A stretch of 7,724 bases of DNA, from the NCBI GenBank assembly GCA_035298385.1, contig DATGYC010000406.1:1-7724 (forward strand), given 5' to 3'. Positions 1 to 5,370 of this stretch are shown in pieces. Below the pieces are notes generated by a model. The model did no database searches. It was given only the letters and a program-made list of their open reading frames with translations, and was not told where the DNA came from. The position numbers were made by a program, and so were the translations under genes. Each line of letters opens with the position of its first letter. Within the stretch, counting starts at the first letter, position 1. The stretch is from DATGYC01 sp035298385. Lineage in GTDB: Bacteria; Bacillota; Sulfobacillia; Symbiobacteriales; Symbiobacteriaceae.

Positions 1-536
1 TAGTCGTACTGATGACCTCCGTTCCGACGAACGCCTTCAAGGTGACCGGCATCTCGAATACGGGAAGCATCACCGTCGGCCAATCCAACGTGGCGGGTCT
101 CGCTGTCTCCGCCTCCGCTGGTAACTCAATCAATCAGGTCACCTACTCTGGTGGACAGGTCCAGGTTCACTTTGGCAAAGGAACCGGGGGGACGGTCTTC
201 GCCTTTCAAACCAGCCGAACACAATCAACCCTATCGGTTGCCGCCGATGACATCAAGATGCTCAACGTCTTGACTGTCACCAATAACTCTGGTTATTGCC
301 AGGATGTCGCCGTCTGGGTTAGCTCGGGGACTGCGGTCAATCTGACCAATATCTACGGGCGCCCTCCAGGGGGAGCGCAACCCGGCACGCTCTTGGGCAC
401 GTCCAATCGGGTCCAGAAGCTACAGGTCGGTGGTCAGATGGTCGTTGACTTCTGGTGGAATGCGACGAGCACGGTCACCTCACCGGGGACCTTCACCTTA
501 ACAGTGAAAGGAACCCAGTCTGCCTCCTGTCCGTAA
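1..536 (+). CDS. Small secreted protein 1 with SipW-type leader (5' end outside window)
   Basis: This is the C-terminal 178 codons of an exported protein. The frame is open to the first base, so the ATG at 12 is probably internal and the true start lies upstream. The first visible residues (VVL, then MTSVPTNAFK) align with the end of the leader of the next two genes: a hydrophobic stretch, then Ala-Phe-Lys, then a Val/Ile-x-Asn...Ser-Ile-Thr-Val segment. By that alignment cleavage would fall after the Ala of NAFK. The mature part is rich in Thr, Ser, Val and Gly with alternating beta-type patterns, and has a TVTNNSG segment resembling FNVKNNSG of protein 3. There are two cysteines, one in GYCQD and one two residues from the C-terminus. 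The next gene starts 32 nt downstream. The likely role is an extracellular structural or matrix protein, by analogy with TasA/camelysin-type SipW substrates. No enzyme motif is visible, and the exact family is not recognised. Confidence 0.75.
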   Translation, partial: VVLMTSVPTNAFKVTGISNTGSITVGQSNVAGLAVSASAGNSINQVTYSGGQVQVHFGKGTGGTVFAFQTSRTQSTLSVAADDIKMLNVLTVTNNSGYCQDVAVWVSSGTAVNLTNIYGRPPGGAQPGTLLGTSNRVQKLQVGGQMVVDFWWNATSTVTSPGTFTLTVKGTQSASCP

Positions 537-568
537 GAGTCCGACACATCTTGGGGGGAAGTAAGTAC

Positions 569-1072
569 GTGCGCATGAGCAAGTTGGTCGGTGGTGTCGT
601 CGTTCTGGTCGCGCTAGGCTCGATGTTGACTGCTACCGCCTTTAAGACGGCTGCGGTCACGAACAACATGTCGATCACCGTTGCAACGACCGGCAGTGCG
701 GCTCTGGCTATGGCCGCTCCTATCACGCCTGACAACGGCGTCGCGACGACAGTCGTAAGCGGTCAGTTGCTGATCACCGTAAATGATCAGATGCAGCCGG
801 GTAGCACCTACTGCTTCTCTCCCGCCTTCAACGTAAAGAATACGGGCGCCTCTGCCCCTACCTTCACCTTTGTTGCACCAACGATCACTGGCATGCCAGG
901 CACCGCAACACTGACACTCTTCAAATCGGGCGGGTCCCCCTGCTCGACCAGCCTCACTGGTCAGACCCTGGCCAGTAACGGATCTACGGATGTGGACATG
1001 CAGATCGTGATCCCATCCCTCACGACCCTGGCGACGAGTTCCCCCACGATTGTGATCAACGGTAACCACTAA
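569..1072 (+). CDS. Small secreted protein 2 with SipW-type leader
   Basis: A predicted exported protein of about 167 residues. I chose the GTG at 569 (M-R-M-S-K) because the purine-rich GGGGGGAA at 553-560 lies 8 nt before it. The ATG at 575 is the alternative, with poorer spacing. Frame further upstream is open to 455 but overlaps gene 1 and reads as non-leader sequence. The leader has Arg2 and Lys5, a hydrophobic core at about 7-20, and a probable cleavage site after Ala24 before Phe25-Lys26. The mature chain is Thr/Ser/Ala-rich and beta-like. Its segment QPGSTYCFSPAFNVKN is clearly homologous to one in protein 3. There are two cysteines: one in that segment and one in SPCSTS. It is most likely an extracellular fibre or surface protein processed by the peptidase encoded two genes downstream. 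The exact fold and function are not known from sequence. Confidence 0.82.
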   Translation: MRMSKLVGGVVVLVALGSMLTATAFKTAAVTNNMSITVATTGSAALAMAAPITPDNGVATTVVSGQLLITVNDQMQPGSTYCFSPAFNVKNTGASAPTFTFVAPTITGMPGTATLTLFKSGGSPCSTSLTGQTLASNGSTDVDMQIVIPSLTTLATSSPTIVINGNH

Positions 1073-1150
1073 GGTTCGGTCCCGGCTTCACGCCAACGTG
1101 TGTTTCGCCTCTACAGGTTGACTTATAGCACGACTAGGGGAGTTGCTGTT

Positions 1151-1642
1151 ATGAAGAGAAAGTCCGTAGGAATCGCCGTGGTTCTCGCTGCTCTGGCTGT
1201 GTTGGTTAATGTCTTTGCCTTGAAGTCTGCGACCGTGAACAATGACCTTTCCCTGAAGATCACAAACACGACCACGTCTCTCATTGCAATCGACGGCGTG
1301 GGTGCTGATTCCGACGTCACCTTCAGTAGTGGCGCTGGGTATGCTTCGATCACGCTTCCGACTGGTGCAAACGGCCTGCAGCCGAACAGCTCCTACACCT
1401 TCTACCCCGTATTTAATGTCAAGAACAACTCTGGTGTCAGCCGGGACATCACCCTTTCAGACACGACGTCACCTGCACCCGCCGGTGTCACCCTTACCTT
1501 CGTTGACACAAATGGCAATGCGATTGCGCCTGGTACTACTGTCACGACTGGTAGCACGTTGCCCGTGGGCATCAAGATTGATTTGACCACCTCCGCCGTC
1601 ATCGGTACCACACCGCTAACGATCGCTGTCGACGCCCAGTAA
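1151..1642 (+). CDS. Small secreted protein 3 with SipW-type leader
   Basis: A predicted exported protein of 163 residues. The ATG at 1151 is supported by SD AGGGGAG at 1136-1142, 8 nt upstream. The longer open frame from 1100 lacks an SD and would bury the leader. The leader is M-K-R-K-S, then a hydrophobic core at about 6-22, with probable cleavage after Ala23 before Leu24-Lys25. This is the same position, and nearly the same Ala-Phe/Leu-Lys signature, as in protein 2. The mature part has the segment QPNSSYTFYPVFNVKN matching protein 2, then alternating beta-type stretches and Thr/Gly-rich turns to the C-terminus. Unlike the other two it has no cysteine. The peptidase gene starts 14 nt after its stop. 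Base composition is noticeably AT-richer than in genes to the right. The role is inferred as a SipW-dependent extracellular protein and paralogue of protein 2. Confidence 0.82.
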   Translation: MKRKSVGIAVVLAALAVLVNVFALKSATVNNDLSLKITNTTTSLIAIDGVGADSDVTFSSGAGYASITLPTGANGLQPNSSYTFYPVFNVKNNSGVSRDITLSDTTSPAPAGVTLTFVDTNGNAIAPGTTVTTGSTLPVGIKIDLTTSAVIGTTPLTIAVDAQ

Positions 1643-1656
1643 CCTAGGCACCACCA

Positions 1657-2733
1657 ATGAAGAGCCGGTTGATCAATATCCTGACTTGGCTACTGGTCGC
1701 CGGCTCCGTAGCCATTCTACTGGGCGGCCTCTTAGGCCGCCCAGTTCTCGTGGCAGCGGTCCCGACGACCTCCATGGTCCCCGTCCTTCGCCCCGGCGAC
1801 CTGATCCCGGTCCTCCCTGACTGGGGCGCCGCCCCGGAGATCGGCCAGATCATCGTCTTCAAGACCAGCCAAGACCCCTCCTGGATCGTACATCGCGTCA
1901 TCGATGGCGACAGCACGAAGGGATACGTCACCAAGGGTGACGCCAACCCCGTCCCCGACCAGCATCGCGTCTTCATCAAGGACATTGCCGGCTTTGTGCC
2001 TACAGTCGGCGGGCGTGCACTCCACGTTCCCGGTCTGGGCTCGCTCAGCCTCGGCCGTACGCCGCTTGGGCACCCGCTCTTTGCCGGCGTCGCGCTCGTC
2101 GTGGGCGTCTTCCTCCTGGTGAACGACATCGGCTCGGAACTCTTCCGCGTCCGTTGGCGGCGGCGCCTACGCCGCTGGGGCTCAAAGAAGAGGGAATCGA
2201 ATGACGCCCTCTTTATCTACGGCATCTTGGCCGTGTTGGTCTTCGTCTCCACATTTATCACCACGCACAGCCTGAGCACGGAGCAGACCGTACGTTTCTC
2301 CGTTGTCCGGTCTAAGAGTACCAACGTACAGGACTCGCGGCTGACGATCTTCGGGGCGCCCTCTAGCGAAGCGGTCACGCTAGATAACCCGTCGTATCTC
2401 CCCGTCATCGTGGGGCTAGGCTCAAACGATCCCGATATCGTCTGGGAACCCTCGTGGGTCTTCATCGGTCCCAAGAGCAAGATGTCGGTCCAGTTGACCC
2501 GCAAGAATCAGGTCCTGGGCGAACATACGGCCAAGCTCCGACAGGCGATCTACCTGCCGGTGCTCCCCACCTCACTCATTCGGATGCTGGCAAGCATCAG
2601 CTGGTCCTTGCCGCTCTATGTAATCGCCCTCATTCCGGTTCTGCTCGTTCTGGGTGCATCGCTCTTTGACCGCCGCGCCCGCCTGCACTGGCAGCACTTG
2701 CGACTCGCCTTTCATCTTCGCTTCTGGACCTAA
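1657..2733 (+). CDS. SipW/archaeal-type signal peptidase I (S26B) with C-terminal ectodomain
   Basis: A membrane-bound signal peptidase that removes leaders from exported proteins. Membrane segment 1 spans about residues 8-27. The catalytic Ser39 lies in TTSMVPVLRPGD. The position held by Lys in ordinary bacterial signal peptidase I is His79 (WIVHRV), the mark of the ER/archaeal/SipW type. The conserved YVTKGDAN at 90-97 supplies Asp95, with Asp101 nearby. A second hydrophobic segment (about 141-156) is followed by a strongly basic stretch (164-179) expected in the cytoplasm. A third segment (about 185-203) leads to roughly 100 residues predicted outside the cell, then segment 4 (about 316-337) and a basic tail. 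At 358 residues it is much longer than typical SipW proteins of about 190. The SD is weak (TAGG at 1645-1648) and the start is 14 nt after gene 3, suggesting translational coupling. Its likely substrates are the three small proteins upstream. Family assignment is firm; substrate assignment is inferred from context. Confidence 0.9.
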   Translation: MKSRLINILTWLLVAGSVAILLGGLLGRPVLVAAVPTTSMVPVLRPGDLIPVLPDWGAAPEIGQIIVFKTSQDPSWIVHRVIDGDSTKGYVTKGDANPVPDQHRVFIKDIAGFVPTVGGRALHVPGLGSLSLGRTPLGHPLFAGVALVVGVFLLVNDIGSELFRVRWRRRLRRWGSKKRESNDALFIYGILAVLVFVSTFITTHSLSTEQTVRFSVVRSKSTNVQDSRLTIFGAPSSEAVTLDNPSYLPVIVGLGSNDPDIVWEPSWVFIGPKSKMSVQLTRKNQVLGEHTAKLRQAIYLPVLPTSLIRMLASISWSLPLYVIALIPVLLVLGASLFDRRARLHWQHLRLAFHLRFWT

Positions 2734-2745
2734 GGAGGCACGGCT

Positions 2746-4080
2746 ATGCACCTAGGTGGATCCAGGCAGACGAAGCCCCCTCATCAGACCAGCACGGAAC
2801 GTCGTCCCTGGACGACCCTTCTTGCTGGCCTCGCGCTCTTCTTTGTCTCCCTATCCCTGGTGATTCACGCCAACGCCCTGCCGGCTGAGGCGCATATCAC
2901 GGAGACCTGGTACAGCTACAAGCAGCAACTCGCCTACGACTTCCAAGCGAACGTAGAGACGGGTTCCATCTACAAGAGTAGCCCGATTCCAGCCAAGGAT
3001 CTGCTCCAACTCCGCCTGCCAACGGAACCAGCCACCTACCGTCGTCTGACGGTAGCCAAGCTGACCGATAGCCTGATCCTTTCCCTGCCGTACCGATTCA
3101 CGGCGGAAAAGGATGCAGATATCCAGGTGACCTACTGGATCGATGGGACCTTCACCGTGCCGAACCTCTGGAAGCGTCCGTATCCATTCATGGAAAGGAC
3201 CGTTATCCAGCGTCATGGGAAAGAGGTCACCCTAGACCAGTTGCAGGTGGAGATCCCCATCAAGCAGTTGATGGCAGAGCTAGCTCAGTTAACCCAAGTG
3301 ACCCGGATCAATCAAGAACAGGCGGAGATTCAGATCCGCCCGGCCTTCGAGGTGAAGGTGAACGGGCTACGGGAGCCGGTCACTGCGGCTCTGGCCCCGG
3401 AGATCACCCTGAATATTCGAGGCTCGAACTACGCAATCGAAGTCGATGAGCCCCAGACCTTCCGCGATGGGCGGAACTACGAGGTCAACGTGGTCTTGCC
3501 GGCAACGGTCAGCCTGCTTGGTCTTCAGGTCGAGGTAAATCTGCTCCGACAGGTCCTGACCACGCTGGCCGTCATCGTTGGGGTAGTGACTGCGGCAGTC
3601 CTGGCTGTGCATTGGCTGCGCAAGAAGAACCAGGACAGCTATGACATCAAACGGCTGGGCTCTCAGTTGATCACCGCTTCCAAGTTCGAGATCTCATACA
3701 CCGCTGCCCTCGTCGATCTGCAGTCCATGAAGGAGTTGCTGCAGCTTCAGGTGCAGATGGAGCGGCCGATCATCCAGGTAGGGAAGACCTATTACCTAGC
3801 GGATGAGAACACCTGCTATCGCTTCACTGAGCCCGAGCCTTCGATCGAGGCCGAAGCTGTGCTGGTGGCTGAGGCCACTCTGGCTGAGAGCGTGCCCGTC
3901 GCAGAGATGACGGCACTGATTGAAGTAAGCCCAGTGACTGAGGTTCCGGAAGCAGAGGAACTGACGGCCCTGGCTGAAGCGGCCGTAGCTGCCGAGGCGC
4001 CGGAGTCCGCTGAAATGACAGCAGTGGCTGAGGCTGAAGGTACACCCATGGATGAAGACCCCGAAGAGAAGCCCTACTAA
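2746..4080 (+). CDS. DUF5305-like two-pass membrane protein with acidic repeat tail
   Basis: A 444-residue membrane protein of unknown biochemical role. Its start is fixed by SD AAGGAGG at 2732-2738, which overlaps the stop codon of the peptidase gene. Layout: a short basic cytoplasmic N-terminus, membrane segment 1 (about 22-43), a 225-residue extracytoplasmic region rich in beta-type patterns, membrane segment 2 (about 270-291), then a basic stop-transfer (RKK at 292-294). A cytoplasmic module follows at about 295-360, containing ERPIIQVGKTYYLADENTCY. This architecture and the Tyr-rich ectodomain start (WYSYKQQLAYDF, then SIYKSS) fit DUF5305, a family I recall near SipW-like peptidases; a profile search would settle it. 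From about 361 to the end the tail is Ala/Glu-rich and almost free of basic residues. Within it the core E-M/L-T-A recurs at 387, 405 and 423, an 18-residue period. It may anchor, assemble or assist export of the small proteins; this is inference. Confidence 0.72.
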   Translation: MHLGGSRQTKPPHQTSTERRPWTTLLAGLALFFVSLSLVIHANALPAEAHITETWYSYKQQLAYDFQANVETGSIYKSSPIPAKDLLQLRLPTEPATYRRLTVAKLTDSLILSLPYRFTAEKDADIQVTYWIDGTFTVPNLWKRPYPFMERTVIQRHGKEVTLDQLQVEIPIKQLMAELAQLTQVTRINQEQAEIQIRPAFEVKVNGLREPVTAALAPEITLNIRGSNYAIEVDEPQTFRDGRNYEVNVVLPATVSLLGLQVEVNLLRQVLTTLAVIVGVVTAAVLAVHWLRKKNQDSYDIKRLGSQLITASKFEISYTAALVDLQSMKELLQLQVQMERPIIQVGKTYYLADENTCYRFTEPEPSIEAEAVLVAEATLAESVPVAEMTALIEVSPVTEVPEAEELTALAEAAVAAEAPESAEMTAVAEAEGTPMDEDPEEKPY

Positions 4081-4085
4081 CAAAC

Positions 4086-4120
4086 GACGGGCGCCCCCAC
4101 CAAGCGTGGGGGCGCCCGTC
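4086..4120 (+). terminator. Strong GC hairpin at the end of the secretion cassette
   Basis: A perfect 15-bp stem (4086-4100 with 4106-4120) closed by the loop CAAGC begins five bases after the DUF5305-like stop codon. No run of T follows, so it is not a textbook intrinsic terminator. It may be a U-tract-poor terminator or a 3' end-stabilising structure. Confidence 0.65.
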
Positions 4121-4138
4121 ACGTCTGCCCAACATAAA

Positions 4139-4169
4139 GAGAGCGGCACCCCTAACGGGTACCGCTCTC
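4139..4169 (+). terminator. Second hairpin in tandem behind the first
   Basis: A 13-pair stem with one C-A mismatch (4139-4151 with 4157-4169) and loop CTAAC lies 18 bases after the first hairpin. On the plus strand it is followed by CGAAAAGG, with no T-run. Read on the minus strand it is followed by a weak T-rich stretch (TTTAT). It probably backs up the first hairpin or blocks transcription from the other side. Confidence 0.5.
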
Positions 4170-4509
4170 GAAAAGGTCCTCCCCACCATGCCGTGTGTTC
4201 CCGGTAGAGAATGAACCTGCGCCTAGCAGGTGGGTGTCATCACCGTTGCGTTCGAAGTCCCCTGGCCGCAGCGAACTGGGGGGGCATAACGTCGACAAAC
4301 GAGTTCAAACTCCCGATCATTTGACTGTTAGGTCATTTCGTACCGGTCATCACGTACACAGCAGGGATTGCTTCTAGTATCGACGTCCTCTGCTGTTCTT
4401 ATCATAGTCCTCGCGGCGAAGCGATTCAAGCCTTGACAGGCCTCCATTTCCTAGGATTACGCACTTGTAGACTCGCTCCCGGCAGAAAGGAAGTGACCCA
4501 CACCCTCAC
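4170..4509. other. Long non-coding leader region upstream of the CBS-HEPN gene
   Basis: About 340 bases without a convincing gene. The only open frame of note (4195-4377) lacks an SD and reads like random sequence. The region contains small hairpins: ACCTGC/GCAGGT at 4215-4231 (5-nt loop) and ACAGCAG/CTGCTGT at 4358-4396 (large loop). It also has a TATCAT box at 4400-4405 and a TTGACA at 4433-4438. I do not recognise a known riboswitch, tRNA or other RNA gene. Together with the hairpin over the SD that follows, it could be a regulatory 5' leader, but this is speculative. Confidence 0.4.
4433..4461 (+). promoter_or_regulatory. Possible promoter for the CBS-HEPN gene
   Basis: A consensus -35 element TTGACA lies at 4433-4438. 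The -10 is unclear: GATTAC at 4455-4460 (16-nt spacing) matches only three of six positions, while TAGGAT at 4452-4457 matches four but is too close at 13 nt. The location about 75-100 bases before the start codon is sensible. Weak call. Confidence 0.25.
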
Positions 4510-4533
4510 GAAGAACCTCTCAGGAGGTGCTTC
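4510..4533 (+). promoter_or_regulatory. Hairpin that covers the ribosome binding site of the CBS-HEPN gene
   Basis: The SD AGGAGGTG (4522-4529, 7 nt before the ATG at 4537) is near perfect. It lies in a local hairpin: ACCTC at 4515-4519 pairs with GAGGT at 4524-4528 around a TCAG loop. After one A-G mismatch, GAAG at 4510-4513 pairs with CTTC at 4530-4533. Nine pairs in total would hide the SD, so translation may be opened by temperature, a ligand or an alternative fold of the leader. The pairing is seen directly; the regulation is inferred. Confidence 0.45.
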
Positions 4534-4536
4534 TGC

Positions 4537-5292
4537 ATGTTGGTTGAGGAGGTCTTTGCCGGTAACCTGATCTCAGGTCGGGTCCAGACGATCGCCAAGG
4601 GTGGCTCCCTCCAGGAGGCCGTCGCCATCCTAGAGAAGGGCGGCTTCTCCCAAGTCCCGATTGTTGACGGCAACAAGCCCGTGGCTCTCCTGAAGGAGGC
4701 CGATGCCCGCCGTGCCTACGCCAGCGGGCGCCAGAACGACCCCGTCGAGCAACTCGCCTCGGCGCTACCGCCGCTCCTGCAACCCAAGGACGGTCTCGTC
4801 GACCTGATGGCCCATCTGGACGAGTTCAGCTCCCTGCTGATCGTCGATCCCGACGGCTCGCTACGCGGCATCATCACCTACTGGGACGTCTTGCGGATCG
4901 CCCGGCCCTACCTCTGTGTCTCAGAGATCGAGCTGCTCCTGCGTGAGGTCTGCGCCACCGCCTACGAGAAGGCCTACGGCAAGGACTGGTGGGACCACAT
5001 CCGGCCCGACCTGCGCAACCTGGCCGAGCGGGAGCACCAGAGCGACCGGAGCGACGGCGACTCCTCGCCTCGCCACATGCTGGGCCACACCTCGATGTGG
5101 GCTCTGATCGAGATCCTGCGCGACATCAAGCCGGAGTACGGCGAGAAGCGGTACAACCTGCTGCAGAAGATCCGGGTGATGCGCAACCGGGTCGCCCACC
5201 ACTATCGACTGGATAAGGAAGAGGTCGCCTCGATCCTGACGGCCTGCATGGAGGCCCGCACCTGGCTAGAGGACCTCGTGCCGCAACTCTAA
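4537..5292 (+). CDS. CBS-pair protein with C-terminal HEPN-like domain
   Basis: A soluble protein of 251 residues with two parts. Residues 1 to about 124 form a CBS pair, a module that commonly binds adenine nucleotides or related ligands. The repeats are seen as SLQEAVAILEKGGFSQVPIVD (24-44) and SSLLIVDPDGSLRGIITYWDVLR (98-120). Residues about 128-247 are helical and carry the motif R216-N217-R-V-A-H221-H222, which fits the Rx4-6H signature of HEPN domains, here resembling the Swt1-like or DUF4145-like kinds. HEPN domains are often RNases or RNA-binding modules in toxin, abortive infection or stress systems. The junction holds a polar linker (about 165-180, Asp/Ser/Arg-rich). The gene stands alone between a long leader and a strong terminator, with no partner antitoxin next to it. 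A ligand-sensing CBS unit controlling a HEPN effector is the attractive reading. The CBS assignment is firm; the HEPN assignment rests on the motif and helical pattern. Confidence 0.8.
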   Translation: MLVEEVFAGNLISGRVQTIAKGGSLQEAVAILEKGGFSQVPIVDGNKPVALLKEADARRAYASGRQNDPVEQLASALPPLLQPKDGLVDLMAHLDEFSSLLIVDPDGSLRGIITYWDVLRIARPYLCVSEIELLLREVCATAYEKAYGKDWWDHIRPDLRNLAEREHQSDRSDGDSSPRHMLGHTSMWALIEILRDIKPEYGEKRYNLLQKIRVMRNRVAHHYRLDKEEVASILTACMEARTWLEDLVPQL

Positions 5293-5297
5293 TCACG

Positions 5298-5337
5298 AAG
5301 GGCCAGCCCTCGATGCGGAGGGCTGGCCCTTTTCCTG
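5298..5337 (+). terminator. Intrinsic terminator after the CBS-HEPN gene
   Basis: A perfect 14-bp stem (5298-5311 with 5318-5331) around a 6-nt loop starts five bases after the stop codon and runs into TTTTCCTG. This is a classical rho-independent terminator. The stem also begins with AA on the plus strand, so it could act weakly on the minus strand for the convergent dehydrogenase gene. Confidence 0.85.
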
Positions 5338-5370
5338 TCGTCATGCGCACCTCTACAAATAGGTCTCTAC

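Noticed and set aside
455..568. Upstream extension of small protein 2 to the ATG at 455
   Set aside because: It overlaps the end of gene 1 in another frame, has no SD, and would place 38 unrelated residues before a complete leader peptide.
614..1069. Minus-strand open frame of 151 codons
   Set aside because: It lies wholly opposite small protein 2 and shows no leader, domain or SD; a shadow.
1100..1150. Upstream extension of small protein 3
   Set aside because: A good SD sits just before the ATG at 1151, and the leader begins there with M-K-R-K.
1151..1225. Leaders as type IV prepilin signals
   Set aside because: The hydrophobic stretch comes before, not after, the probable cleavage point, there is no Gly-(Phe/Met)xxxE pattern, and no pilus genes are nearby.
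4148..4185. T-box-like string (AACGGGTACCGC, then GGTCCTCC)
   Set aside because: It resembles the T-box antiterminator motif but lacks the central GGT part, and there is no room upstream for a stem I because the cassette terminator is there. It is better explained as the arm of the second hairpin.
3796..4189. Three overlapping minus-strand open frames
   Set aside because: They arise from the repetitive Ala/Glu-coding tail of the DUF5305-like gene, run through the terminator hairpins, and have no recognisable domain.
4240..4275. tRNA or tmRNA fragment (GTTCGAAG, and GGGGGGGCATAACGTCGAC)
   Set aside because: The bases beside TTCGAAG do not pair into a T-arm, no acceptor stem or anticodon arm is found on either strand, and the tmRNA resemblance is limited to a few bases.
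4195..4377. 60-codon plus-strand open frame
   Set aside because: No SD before the ATG, no hydrophobic or domain pattern, and composition like the surrounding non-coding DNA.
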